Shown here piece by piece: positions 1-12,151 of a DNA stretch of 64,000 nt. Below the pieces are notes generated by a model. It worked only from the letters and a program-made list of their open reading frames with translations. It was not told the DNA's origin and ran no database searches. Source of the stretch: Tricholoma matsutake (lineage: Eukaryota; Basidiomycota; Agaricomycetes; Agaricales; Tricholomataceae); the NCBI GenBank assembly GCA_026075535.2, contig AP026538.1:4278001-4342000 (forward strand), written 5' to 3'. A program made the translations under genes and the position numbers. How positions within the stretch are numbered: position 1 is the stretch's first letter; each line of letters opens with the position of its first letter.

Positions 1-839
1 ACCACCCTGCACTTCTACCTGTCACTGGTATGGTGATGTGGGTTATGGGTTGCCCCACAGTTTGTCCTTGAGCCCTGTAGGTCAGATACCTGTAGTGATC
101 CTGGACAAAATATATAATTTCTTGATATCGCCTTTGGCTGGCCCTTATAAAGGACCAGCCTTATGTAAAAAATATGGAACTGCATGGGTTTTACCCACGG
201 GTTTCCCACACTTTTATTTCCTAATTTATTCAATGAGTTTTGCATGAAAAATCATGAATAAATGATTTTCTGGAAACTTTTTGTTGGCTCTTTGTGATCT
301 AACACATAAAACAATATTTGGGTGACATCTGTCATGTCACAAGGTTGAAAATAAATTATTTCGTCCCTTGTATCACAAGCATCCATTGAATAGCTATCAG
401 AAAATCATTTTTTCATGAGTTTTCATGCAAAACTCATTGAATAAATTAGGAAATAAAAGTGTGGGAAACCTGCAGGTGAAACCCATGCAGTTCCCTAGTA
501 ACAAACAATAATCCTTTTTACATATACATAACTTACACGAAAATATATGTTATTCATGTTCTAGCTGTGTGTAACCCTGAAGGACCCCACACAACTTACA
601 ACACTTTTGAACACCCAAACTCCTATAGAGTTTTGCTCGACATTGCCCCATCAGCAATTGTCATCAACATGACCCTGAACTTCTCCCACGAAGGGAGAAA
701 ATTCTTGACGTGATCTGCAACAGAAGCATCTCCATCGTGAGGGCTCAACCAAGGTTACTTTGCGTTTGATCCATACTTTTGACCCCTGCTATCCATAGAA
801 TTCTCCATTGCTGAAGAACACTTTATGAGCCCCTGCACC
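1..839. other. Repeat-derived leader region without a recognised gene
   Basis: No convincing coding sequence is visible. The stretch holds a strong inverted repeat (listed separately) and AT-rich DNA. CTTATAAAGG near 144-153 resembles the TATA region of an LTR, so part of it may be LTR debris. The outer boundary of the LINE that follows could not be placed. Confidence 0.4.
176..494. repeat. Inverted repeat, two 96-bp arms around a 127-bp spacer
   Basis: The arm at 176-271 is repeated in reverse complement at 399-494 with only a few mismatches. The shared core includes a TAGGAAATAAAAGTG segment and a run coding CATGCAAAACTCATTG. It could be a foldback MITE or two LTR ends in head-to-head orientation. 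No target duplication was identified. Confidence 0.8.
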
Positions 840-2234
840 ATGGTTTTGACAACCAAGGCTAAATCAAAGAACAAGGCAAAGCCTGTTGGCAAGCAGATCA
901 CCAAACAATTGGAACCCCCCTCGCCAATGGGCTCCAACTTTCCTGGGCACCCCCTAGAAGAATTTGGCTCACCATGACCGCTCGAGGCACATACAAGCAC
1001 CTTGAAGACAAATCCTTCAAATCAGAGGAAGTCCTTAACTCTTGAAGCGCATACAGCCACTTCAAGACACCTTGACTCACCCTCAGATTACACAACCAAC
1101 AGTCAAGAGTTAAGGACACCGAAGATAGCAATGTCAACTCCAAAAAATCTACATTGTTGAAAAGCAGTCAATGAGGCTCTCCATCGAGCCCAGAAATTCC
1201 TCCTGGGCTCAACTGACTTTCCCCACTGGGTGAATTGACCCCAGGGCCTCATCCTGATCAGGCAACCACAATTGATTGTCCATGCAACAGTTAGGAGTAT
1301 GAAACACCCCAACTGTTTCCAGCCCAATGGTCAGGTTTCCTGGCACCCATGCCAGTAACACCAATGACTGAAAGCGCCAGGCTACACCAACAAGAGGAGA
1401 AGAAACCCCTCGAGGCATGGCCTCGAGATGATGAGACAGATGAGGAGTTTGGAGCTGAGCAGTTCGCTCAGCTTGCTACTGACATGCTCATCCATTGCAT
1501 GGATGTAAGGGATTTTGAACCTGAGAAGTTGGAAGGCAAACTTTGAGAACTGGCTATGAGCTACACCAGTCACTTCCCTCATAAGTCGGAACCCAGGCCT
1601 ACCAACTCTCATTCCACTCAGTCTGCAGAGTGAGGGGAATTCCCCACTGACAGGCACAGTAGTCCCTGTCTAGATATCCTGAAGGGACCCTCTAAAAAGA
1701 AGGTCCATTACATTGACAATGATAGGATTGGACCAGCTATGCACACCTACGAATGGAACAAGACAATGCACTAATGACAGCCACCATGGTATACTCCAAA
1801 TACATTAAACTGCAACACCTCCAAGCAAGCAACCAAAAGGTAGCACACATCATTATTGGATTCAATGCTTGGAAAGCGGCAAACCAGGCTATCGAACATG
1901 GTTTATTCATTGAAGGAGAACAGGTAACAGTATGCAAACTGCTATTCAAACCAAAAGATGCTTAATATGCCAGAAATCTGGGCACTATGCTGTGGACTGC
2001 AAAGCAGAGACAGACAGATGTGCACAGTGCAGTGGTAAGCATAGAACTGCGCAGTGCATAGCCATGGATGCAGAGGAAATTCAGTGTGCAAACTGTACAG
2101 ACAACAATAAAGGTCATGGCACAGCAGATAGAAACTGCCATATCTCAAAGCAAAAGGTAAACTTCATGAGCATATTCCAGAGAACAAATACAGGTTCTTC
2201 CCCACCAATGAACCTTGCACATGGCAACTTTTAA
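840..2234 (+). pseudogene. LINE copy 1 ORF1 (gag-like, zinc knuckles), broken
   Basis: This is the ORF1 product of the LINE, expected to be an RNA-binding chaperone of the retrotransposition particle. One frame runs from about 1,349 to 1,750 across two in-frame stops; the reading then shifts around 1,750-1,935. From 1,932 three consecutive zinc knuckles are clear: CLICQKSGHYAVDC, CAQCSGKHRTAQC, and a third starting CANC. This three-knuckle arrangement is typical of Tad1-group ORF1 proteins. An acidic stretch lies around 1,430-1,480. The start is not certain, and the ORF cannot make a functional protein as it stands. Confidence 0.65.
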
Positions 2235-2665
2235 ACCAACCAGAAGGCTACACAAATGCCCAGGAAGACTGGGTGACAACAGCTAGGAATGCATGAATAG
2301 ATGAAGAGTTCACAAACAACTGGAGAGCAATATGATGCAGAGGCAGACAACCTACAGCGGGTGAGCAAAACCAAGACATGGCACACTATGAACAATACCA
2401 AAACAGGAGAAGACATGAAGAGCACACACAAATGAGAGATAATGGATGGCCAACAAGGCCAATACAGGCATCCGTAGACAATTACTTTGGAATGGCAAGA
2501 TCACAGGATAGGACAAACAATAATGGCCAACTGCAGGGCCAGTACAACATGCGATGGAGTGAACAGGACCCAAGCATCCAGGATATAGGACCAGTCCCAC
2601 AAAGAGATAATACCCCTTCCCTCAAATATGTCTAATGGCCACACAAAAAACAGACAACACACATT

Positions 2666-5600
2666 ATGCATCTGATAACAAACACAAACAAATTGCCAAT
2701 AAGTCAACTTGACCTACTCCAAAGCTTAAGAAGTGACTATGACATCTGTCTTATTCAAAAGCCATACATCAACTTTAGAGGCAAAATGAGAGCCAACCAA
2801 AACTGGATCACCATATACCCAAATATGCACCAGCAACACTCAGATAGCACAAGGGCGGTAATACTTGTCAATGCTAACCTATCTACAGATTCATGGAAAC
2901 AAATAAACTTCAAGCACCATGACATCACTGCAATAGATCTACAGGGGCAATATGGTATGCTGCAGATTATAAACATATACAAATTGTGACCACAACAGCT
3001 CGCTAATGCACTTATCTGCATACATGTGAGATTGGGAACTCCAACAGTACATGACTGGCCCTTTGAACACAATGTAGATAGGGGACTTCAACTGCCACCA
3101 CCCAATGTGGGATGAAGCCCAAAATGTGCACCTATTCACCCAAGAAAACCTCAACCTCATGCAGCCATTACTGAACATGCTGGGACAACACAAAATGAAA
3201 ATAGCACTACCGGCATTCATACCGACCCTCAAATCACACAGCATGGGAAACTACACTTGAGTCAACAACATCTTCTGCACAGAAGGCACTTTGAACAACA
3301 TTATAAAGTGCAACACTGCAGATGAAGCATGCCCACCCAAAACTGACCACTTCCCAATCATTACAGAGATCAACATACAAGCAGAAAAGACACAGTGGGA
3401 ACCAAGATGAAACTTCAGACTCGCTAACTGGACAGAGCTAATAAAAACCATGAAAGGAAACCTAGCTAACATTCCCGCACCCACAGAAATCCAGTCTATT
3501 GAAGAATTCAACAACAAACTCAAGACCCTCAATGATGCAATAAAAAACACAATCGAAAAGAACGTCAAACTCACAAAACCAAGCCCATACACCAAAAGAT
3601 GGTGGATTGCAGAGCTAACAGAAGCCAGAAAGAAAATGTATCAACTAGGGGCAGCCTCAAAATACCACTGACTCAACAAGTGACACCCGATACATGAAGA
3701 GTACCATCAGCAGTGCAACCAATATGTGGAAATGATATGCAAAGCAAAGGTGGAACACTGGGCCAAATGGATTGAAGATATAGATGAATCAAGTATGTGG
3801 GATGCAAGCAAATTACTAACATCACCGGCGACAGATGCAGGAAAATCCAGGATCCCCATGCTGCAGGTCAAAGACCCAGAAACAAAAAAAATAATCTAAG
3901 AAGTCGCCAACAATGCAAGCAAGGGAAAATTATTTTATGACATGTTCTTCCCCCCACCAAATCCAACACTAACCCCAGTACCAGAGAACCTCATGTATCC
4001 ACCACCACAATGTACATTCACTAACATCACAGATGAACAAATACACTGTGCGATCAAGAAAATGAAACCATACAAGGTGTCAAAAAAGGATACAGTACCA
4101 AATACATGCAAGAGAAGACCTGGCACCACACTTGTGACCACTTTTCAGAGCCACAAACATGCTGGAGTACTACCCGCAAGAATGGGCATGCACAGAAATG
4201 ATAATCATGAAAAAGCCCAGCAAACCGGACTACATGTCACCATCAGCATGGTGCCCCATTGTACTCTCAGATGGAGTGGCCTGATTGCTTAACAGCTGCC
4301 AAATGGAGGAAATTGTCAAAAACCCCCAACATCCTACCAGCAAACCATTTTGGAGCAATGCCAGGACGTACAACCAAGGACTCAATACACATGCTAACAA
4401 AAACAGTGACAGATGCATGGCAAAAAGGGCAAGTCGTATCTGCTTTATTTTTGGATGTTAAAGATGCCTTTCCTAGCATAGACATTGACAGGCTGATCCA
4501 CAATATGAGAAGGAGAGGAATCCAAAAAGAATACATGGAATGGATGAGAAGACACCTAAAAAACCAAAGTACATCCATCTTCTTTGATGACTACCACACT
4601 GAATATTTTGCAGTAATTAATGGCTTAGATCAAGGGAACCCATTCTCAGGAATATGCTACCTGCTATACAATGCAGACTTATTGAAAATATCCATCATCA
4701 GAGACAGCAAATGTATCTTCCTATATGTTGACGATGCACTAATAATCATAATAGGGAAAAACTTCCAGGAAACACATGACAAGATCCAAAACATCATGAA
4801 CTGAGCAGGAGGAGTTTTCAAATGGGCCAAAAAATACAACTGTGAATTTGGCATCGACAAATTTCAGCTACTCAACATCTCAAGAAGAACAGTGCCACAT
4901 GCCTTCAACCCCAAGAAAAAGATCCTGATACTACAGTCCATGAAGGGCTCTGATGCTCGGCAACCACCACATCCTGTCAACAGACACAGCAAAATTTCTA
5001 GGAGTCATCGTTGACAACAAACTAAACTGGAAGGCACAGGGTGCCATGGCCCTTGCAAAGGGACAAAACTGGATCATCCAGTTCAGCAGGATAACATGAG
5101 CATCACACAGCACCACAGCAAGATATGTTCATAAGCTATACCTATCCATTGCTCTACCACAGATGCTATATGCAGTGGACATTTTCCTGACACCACAAAA
5201 AAAGGTAGGCAAAAAAGCAGACAACAACAAACCCAAATAGGCAATAGTGAACAGGCTAGCGTCCATACAAAGACAGGCCACAATTATGATCACAGGTGCA
5301 ATGAAAACTACAGCTACTGACATCTTAGACATTATGGCAGGACTACTATCCTTCCATATCCTAGTGGACAAACACTGGCACAGGGCAGCACTGCGACTTG
5401 CAACCCTCCCAAAAAGCCACCCACTATACAAACCAATCGAAAACGTGGCAAAACACCTAGTCAAGCGGCACCCAACACCACTCCATGACCTCATGCACTC
5501 GTTCAGCATCCAACCACAGAAAATCAGGACAATCGAGGCAGTGAGGCAGAATACAAAATGGAAACCCAACATCAAAATACACATAGCCAAAAACAAGGAA

Positions 5601-5906
5601 AGCGCAATTAGGGAAGTACAGCGTGACACTTCAGACACAAAAGTATTCACTAATGGATCAGGAATGGAAGGAAAAATAGGTGCAGCCGCTGTGCTATACT
5701 GACAAGGACGTCTGAAGACCCAACTGCAATACAAACTGGGATCACAAAAACAACACACAGTATATGAAGGTGAGGGAATAGCGACAGTGCTAGGAGCCAA
5801 GCTGTTAATCAAGGAGTGGGGTATATGATCAGCTACGCTATGCATTGACAGTCAAGCTGCAATAAAAGCTACACAACTGACAAAACCAAACCCAGGACAC
5901 TACATT
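2666..5906 (+). pseudogene. LINE copy 1 ORF2, 5' part: endonuclease, RT, start of RNase H
   Basis: This is the pol-like protein of the LINE. The endonuclease is seen at about 2,666-3,420, including a GDFNCHHPMW motif near 3,075-3,105 and a TDHFPI motif near 3,340. The reverse transcriptase follows at about 3,942-4,804, with palm motifs FLDVKDAFPS, GLDQGNPFSG and YVDD (near 4,723). The connection domain lies at 5,247-5,640 and RNase H begins at about 5,640 (VFTNGSGMEG; family Asp at FT-D/N is here Asn). Numerous stops interrupt the frame, most of them TGA where copy 2 or the family has Arg (for example 4,801). The frame is cut at 5,906 by the Gypsy 1 target site and resumes at 14,070. Confidence 0.8.
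5902..5906. repeat. Target-site duplication ACATT, left copy (Gypsy 1)
   Basis: ACATT directly precedes the LTR start TGTTAAG. The same five bases follow the other LTR end at 14,070-14,074. Removing the element plus one copy restores the LINE reading frame GHYIFDML, which proves the insertion point. Confidence 0.95.
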
Positions 5907-6656
5907 TGTTAAGACTATGGGTCTTTAACTCAGCCTTGGCTTCGTATGTCACAGTTGGAGGCTTTCCTAGTGTATCAGGCTTCTGGCCTTCACTTGGGTA
6001 CTTCCTCAAGTCGTTATGGCTATCCGTACTCAGAGGCTTTCTGAGTAGACCGTCGGTTCGTATATCACAGTTGGAGGCTTTCCAACTGTCGAGTTCGAGT
6101 TATCACAGCTAGGGGCTTCCTAAGCTGTCGAGTGTTCTGGTTGAGTCTAAGACCGTTGATTGAATTAGGTCAAGCTGAGGAATACAGGCAGTATTACTAC
6201 AGCTTATATACGGTTCGAAGATACCTATTGTCCAATCGGAACACAGGATCATTATCAAGTATAAATAGAAAGAACAATAGAAAAGACAGGCCTCATGTCT
6301 TGCATGAGGCATCCGATGTTACGGAGTGCTGCGGCGCAGCATGTCAAGGATCAATAAGAGAATAGCCTCATGCCTAGCGTGAGGTGTCCGATGTTACGGA
6401 TCCGATGTCAAGGATCCGATGTCAAGGACATGCTGCAGCACAGCATGCTGATCGTGAGTGTCCGACATCACAGACCTCATGTCAAAGGGCTGTCGTATCA
6501 CAGTATACATGGGAGTGGGTTCAGGTGCATGGAGTTACCATGCATCAAAGGGTCTCCCATCGGAAGTGAGTCGAGTTGAATGAGAAAAATTAAAGTACCC
6601 GGTCTTGCCGGCGTACGTCTGGTCGTCGTGGGTTACGATAACAGAAAATTGTAACA
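5907..6656 (-). repeat. Gypsy 1 3' LTR (left copy)
   Basis: A 750-bp LTR beginning TGTTAAG and ending GTAACA on the plus strand. It differs from the right LTR by base changes that are transitions wherever I compared them, and by a 32-bp deletion near 5,961 that fuses the left arm of one hairpin to the right arm of the next. Confidence 0.93.
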
Positions 6657-6674
6657 TCACCCTCTCTCTATCTT
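6657..6674 (-). promoter_or_regulatory. Gypsy 1 polypurine tract
   Basis: On the minus strand the bases immediately before the 3' LTR are AGATAGAGAGAGGGTGA, almost all purines. This is the expected primer for plus-strand DNA synthesis. Confidence 0.75.
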
Positions 6675-7273
6675 CGAAGTCACTGACTTCAATCACCATC
6701 TTCTTTTCTCCACTCAGGAAGTGGGGTGGGTCGGGGTCTGAGGGAATCGGTTGGAGCGCAGTAGGGTTCCCAGTTCTCCGTGCTCTCCAAGCAGGAGCCT
6801 TCTCGCCAGGCTATATCCACTCTCTTCATCGTAGTGGGTGTTCCACTGGAGGTCGATCCATAGGGGTCTGCTCACACCCGCCAATGGCCTCATGCCAGGG
6901 CGAAGCCCTGTCCAGTTGACGCAGAAGTCCTCCGAGATGTAGTCTTCCCCATCTCGCTCTTCCTCAAAACACCACTCTTCATATTGGGTCCTCACCCAGG
7001 TGTAGTCTGCCTTCATGCTCCTCCAGGCAAAGAGGCAGCATTTGGGACAGGTCGAGGACATCCTTCTTATCCAGTCGTCCCTTGTTATCCAGAAGGGAAT
7101 CCCATGTGGGCATATCCATGAGGGTCTGCCTGGGAGTATGTTCATCAGTGGTCGTTGGTCGATGACCGTTCGCCCAGTCCTTGCTGGGGTTCATGGTAGG
7201 TGTAGTGTCGATGGGATGGTGAGCATTTTGTGGTTTCTTTTGTTGGTTCAGTGGGTGTTTTGGTCCTGGGGTT

Positions 7274-8572
7274 CTACAGCTGTCGTCGCTGTTTATATGC
7301 CCCTAGGATTGTCTTGGCATGTTTCAGGTTTCCCTCGGGCTCCCATGAGTTCTCCAAGGTTGGGTATCCGACCCACTTCACTAAGAAGTGCATGGTCCTT
7401 CCTTTCTTCTTATGTCCGATGATCGCTTCCACTTCATATTCCAATTCACCTTCTATCAGGTTGGGCAGTGGTTCTGGGAAGTTCGGTCCATGTGTCTCAG
7501 TTTCTTTGTACGGGGAAAGAAGTGCCACGTGGAATACCGGGTGTATTTTCCACTGTTCTGGTAACTTCAGTTGATAGGAGAGTGGGCTCAGGACCTTCTC
7601 GATAGAGAATGGTCCTTCTCTTTTTGGTCCGAGCTTCTTTGTTTGGTGTGTCGTTCTGAGGTTCTTTGCTTCTAGCCACACTCTGTCTCCTTCTTTGAAC
7701 AGGGTGAAGTGCCTGATCGTTTTTTCTGCCATCATTTGTCTGGCCAACTCGTGAGTTGCCTTCGCTTCGTCTCGGGCCCATTGCAGTGCAACTATTCGTT
7801 TTTCTATGGCCGGTATGTTCGTCTTCAGGTAGGGGAGTGGGATCGCCTTGGGCTCATAGCCCATCATGAGGTAGAATGGGGAGTTCTTCTGTATGGAGTG
7901 TGTCCTCTGGTTGTGTGTGAACTCCGTGGTCGGGAGGAGGTGCTTCCAATTCTCCTGGTTGTTCGAGCAGAAGATCCATAGGTATACTTCCACTTCCTGG
8001 TTCACCCGTTCTGTCTCCCCATTGGTCTGGGGGTGGTATGCTGTGCTCATTGCCAGCTTGATTCCGAGCAGCCTTCCTAGCTCTTGGAACAGCTGCAAGG
8101 CAAATCTGGGATCTCTGTCAGAGATGATCTTGTCTAGGAGGCCGAATCATTTGTAGACATTGTCTAGGTAGAGGGTGGCCACTCCCAATGCATCTATCGT
8201 TTTCCTGCAAGGGATAAAAATTACCCCCTTCATAAGCCCATGGTCTACCACGACCATGAGTGCATCATAACCGTCAGACTCTGGCAAGTCGGTTATAAAA
8301 TCTGTCATCACCATCGCAAATGGTCTCGTTGCTTCGGATTTGATCAGTTGCAGTGGGGGTGTCATCGGGTGGGTGTTGACCTTCATTTGCTGGCATGTGG
8401 CGCATCCAGCAACATAGTTCTTGATGTATGTCATCATTCCTGGCCACCAGTAGTCCCTTCTGATCATTTCAGTAGTCTGCCATTGTCCCGGGTGTCCGCT
8501 GGTTATTCCTTCATGGTACTTTTGCACCAGCCTCTTCTGCAGTTCTCCATTGTCGGGGATGTAGCACCTGTC
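7274..8572 (-). pseudogene. Gypsy 1 integrase with chromodomain (broken)
   Basis: The HHCC zinc region lies near 8,380-8,525 (HEGITSGHP ... CATCQQMK). The catalytic core follows, with Asp in MTDFITDLP, the second Asp in IISDRDPRF and Glu in NGETERVNQ. The C-terminal part ends with a chromodomain at about 7,285-7,430 (FLVKWVGYP ... NSWEPEGNL). A TGA at 8,147 sits where Arg is expected before FGL, and another at 8,573 separates this part from RNase H; both fit CGA-to-TGA change. Integrase would insert the element, and the chromodomain would steer it to modified histones. Confidence 0.85.
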
Positions 8573-10378
8573 TCAGAAGAATAGAAGGCCGTCTTCTATC
8601 TTCCAGTCTTCCAATGCCGATTTTATCGGCGGTGTTCCTTTGGTCTTTAGCACCTCAATTGCGCTTTTCACCAGGTCGTCTTTCATGATGCTCCCTGCGA
8701 GCAAGTCATGCATTTCAGTGTCAATGAATTTCACGAATACTGTTTCTGGCAGCATCGTGACGTCTTCATTATCGTTGTCTTCTTCTGGTACGTGATCTGC
8801 TCTCCGTGATAATGCATCGCTCTGTACCATCTGTGATCCAGGCACATGGACAATTTGCAGGTTGAATTCCGATAGGAATAAGCTCCATCTTGCCTGTCGT
8901 CTGTTCAGTTTCTGCACCGTTCGGAAGTACGTCAAGTTCTTGTGGTCCAACAGGATTACCACCGGGTGTTCTGAACCCAGTAGGTAGTGTCTCCAGGTCT
9001 CTAGCGATCGTATTATCGCTAGCAGCTCCCTGTTGTAAATCTTGTAGTTCCGTTCTGTTGGTGTTAGCGCATGCGATATGTATCCACATGGATGCCAGTC
9101 CCCATTCGTATCCCTTTGTCTCAGCACTCCTCCTGTCGCATGTTTTGAGGCATCTGATTCGATCATGAATGGCTTTGTCGGGTCTGGCATCAGCAGTACT
9201 GGTGCTTCTGTGAATTTCCTTTTCAGCGTTTGAAAGGCCTGTTTGCATTCTGTTGTCCAGTTGAATGCTTTGTTCTTCTTCATCAGTTCATTAAGCGGTC
9301 TGCTTGTCTCTGCAAAATGTCTGATAAACTTCCTGTAGAAGTTTCCAAATCCCAGGAAAGATCTGACTGCCTTTACATTTGTCGGGGTTGGCCAATCTTG
9401 TATACCTGCCAGTTTCGTGTTGTCCATGGCAATTTTGTTGGGTCGGATGATCAGACCCAAGAACTCCACTTCATGGACGTCGAATTTGCATTTCTCTGGT
9501 TTCAGGTATAAGTCGTTTTCTGCCAGTCTTTGCAGTACCCTCTTTGTCCTTTCCTGGTGTTCGTTCTGATCCTTGGAGAATATCAGGATGTCGTCCATGT
9601 AAATCACGAGCCATCCCTCTCCAATCATGTCACAGAATATCTCGTTCATCATCACCTGGAAGGTCGCCGGTGAGTTGCATAATCCGAAGAACATCACCGT
9701 TGGTTCAAACAGCCCCCGATTTGTCTTGAAGGCTGCCTTCCATTGATCTCCATCCTTGATTCTGACGTTGTGATATCCCCATCGGATGTCCAATTTCGTA
9801 AACCATTTGCCCCTCTCAGTTTGTCCAACAGGTCTCCTACCAGCGGCAGCGGGTAGGTATTCTTGACCGTTCCATTGTTCAAATACCTGTAATCTTGGCA
9901 GGGTCGTAGCGCATCTGAGTCCTTCTTCGCAACGAAGAAGAATGGCGATGCCATGGGCAATTTCGATGGTTGAATGTATCCCTTCTGTAGGCTTTCATCG
10001 AGAAACTTGTCAAGTTTCTTTTGTTCTGCTGGTGACAATGGGTAAACCCTGCAATCCTTTGCTGTAAAGTCCATTTTTAGTTTGATCGCATGATCCCAGG
10101 GTCTTGATTCTGGGAATCTCTCTGATGCTTCCTTTTCAAATATCCGTCGGTACTCCCTGTACTGTTCAGGGAGCAGTTCATCGAGGGTCTTTTGTTCGGG
10201 GTCTCCTTCCTTCTTGTGTGTCAGGTGTTGTGAGACCGATGTTTTTGCCCTGATCCAGATATTTTGTCCATAAGCATATTGCAGTGATCCTTTTGCCTTT
10301 ACGATCCGAGAGATTGTCTTTGTCATCTGAGAATATCCGTATCTTGGCTCGTCATACTCCTCTGTCAGCGGTGTCCTA
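8573..10378 (-). pseudogene. Gypsy 1 reverse transcriptase and RNase H (frameshifted)
   Basis: The RT fingers and palm start near 10,100 ([16 protein letters not shown]). The YMDD catalytic box lies at about 9,590-9,601 and RNase H at about 9,000-9,200 (ESDASKHATGG). The frame shifts near 9,808: the upstream frame leaves the conserved path in LRGAK, and the downstream frame picks up at [10 protein letters not shown], as if a single A had been lost from an A run. It joins the protease-linker part across the 618-bp insert at 10,379-10,996. The tail after RNase H has the usual VPGSQMVQSDALSRR motif. Confidence 0.88.
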
Positions 10379-10996
10379 AGGTAGAAGACATCCATAACCC
10401 ACCAACGTCACGTGTCATTACTTTTGTGATGGTAACATGCCAAAAAAGGCGAAAATTCTTCGAAACAGCTCTAGAACATGTTGAGACAAGATTCTTCCAG
10501 TTTTGTTCAATACGAACCCTTTGGATACATGTAGAGGCCTTGTATTCCAAACCGCATCATGTAGGAATAAGTATTGAGTGAGGAATTCAACAATAAATGA
10601 TTATAACTATGTACTGATTGATCAACTGTCAATACACCTACGATGATCATCTAAACTATGTACTATAATGTGTGAAATTTGATAGCTGTGGCTGCCTTTG
10701 CACTTTGTCCCCATGCGGCCAGTGCATGCAGGAGGTGTCGCGCAGGCGGAATTGCCAAATATGACATGTTATCTATAAACTTTTGAATTCCAATTTGGGT
10801 ACATCATTTTACATAAAATTGACCTTCTGGGAACCTTCTAGTACATATTTAGACCAATCCCTATTGACTATATTTTGTATAAACTGCATATGTGAAGTTC
10901 TGAGGAGCATTTTTCCCATTTTGGTGCGAAATTTACCAATTTGGCAGTTGTCACACTGTCCACGTGATGTTGGCGGGTTATGGATGTCTTCTACCT
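10379..10996. mobile_element. 618-bp TA-flanked inverted-repeat element (MITE) in Gypsy 1 pol
   Basis: Both ends carry AGGTAGAAGACATCCATAAC in inverted orientation. The repeat runs for about 37 bp to CACGTG with two mismatches. The element is flanked by a TA dinucleotide on each side (10,377-10,378 and 10,997-10,998). Removing it with one TA restores the pol frame ([18 protein letters not shown]). It has no coding capacity. The TA duplication suggests mobilisation by a Tc1/mariner-type transposase, but the family was not identified. Confidence 0.88.
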
Positions 10997-10998
10997 TA

Positions 10999-12134
10999 GC
11001 TGGTTCAAATATTCCAATGATGGGTTCTCCTCAGATGTAGGCGACCAGTAGCTCGTCATCTTCAATCTTTAGTTTGGGTGTCTCTTTCAGTTGTTCCGTT
11101 GCCTGTTCCATTGCCTGTTCGTGGTTTGCCTGTGCTGGGTTTTCCTTCCCAGTGTCTTCTTCGTCTTGCGGCCCAATGGGTTCCGCATTCTGAAGAGTCA
11201 TGATCGCGATCTCTTCATCATCTATTTCTTCAATCATCACCTTTCTTGTCTCGATGGGCATCTTGCTTCTTCTTGGTTCAGCATGGAGGGCTCCCCCCAT
11301 TAATCTTGCCTTGGCAACAATTCTTCGGCAATCTATTCGCCGTTCTTCGTTCATCGGTTTCTCTTTCTTCAGGGTAATCTTTTCCCTCTGTTTTGCGACT
11401 ATTCGGGCCAATGCCAGTCGTCTTTCTTCTTTCTTGGCGGCCAGTTTCTCCAGTTCTCTGGTGGCCAGCCTTTTCCACTATGCTCGTTCTTCCTCAGCAG
11501 CTTTCTTCTTGAGGGCGAGCTTCTCTTGGTCTCTAGCAATGATGCCTCGGCACCATGCCTGTCGTTCTTCCTTCGTCATGTCTAAGGGGTTCTTCTTCCT
11601 TTCAGTTCCCCTCTGGCACCATGACAAGTGTTCATCGTTGGTTTTCTTGGTCTGTACCCTACCGATAAGGGTTCTTCCTCTTCCATGTGAGAATTCAGGA
11701 TGGGTCTTGTCATTCGTCCTGAATTGGAAGGTTCCAATTCTCCAGTCAATTACTGGGTTGATTCTCCTGAGCCATGGCAAGCCCAGGATGACTGATTCCT
11801 TTCCCAGTCCTGCAATGAGGAAGGTCATTGGGAAGGTTCTTCCGTTGATCATCAGGAGTTCCCTGGCATAGTGGGAAATCTCCCCTTTCTTGTTTGGGGT
11901 TCCGTCCACGTTCTTGACCTTGATCACCTTCTCCAGGGGGTGCAGCTCAAATCTGCTGCTCTCCGCGAATTCATGACTCATGAATATCCCTCCCGCTCCA
12001 GAGTCAAGTAGGGCTTCAGTTTTGATGGCTTTCCCTCTGCCTGCTCCTAGCACTTTGACATCTAAATGCATAGATTGATTCTTCAAAGTGGCTAGTAGTA
12101 CAGAGCAGACAGAGAGTTCAGTGGTACCTGGCAT
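10999..12134 (-). pseudogene. Gypsy 1 aspartic protease and charged linker (two stops)
   Basis: The retropepsin active site is ALLDSGAGGIFMS near 12,000. A second conserved block, ESVILGLPWLRRINP, lies near 11,780. After the protease comes an unusually long, very charged Lys/Glu/Arg segment with a repeated pattern of the type EERQAWCRGIIARDQEKLALKK. It runs through a TAG at 11,478 and a TGA at 11,031 and reaches the RT part. The start ATG at 12,134 lies 18 bp past the gag stop, in a different frame, so translation would need reinitiation or frameshifting. Confidence 0.82.
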
Positions 12135-12151
12135 CGAGGCAGGCCACCTCT

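Noticed and set aside
6232..6275. TATAAATA on the plus strand as the main LTR promoter
   Set aside because: All Gypsy 1 genes are on the minus strand, and TATATAAG there has the right spacing to the self-priming motif; a plus-strand transcript remains only a possibility.
5907..6560. Short repeated palindromes resembling a CRISPR-like array
   Set aside because: Unit sequences and spacings vary and they lie in an LTR; this is a eukaryotic genome.
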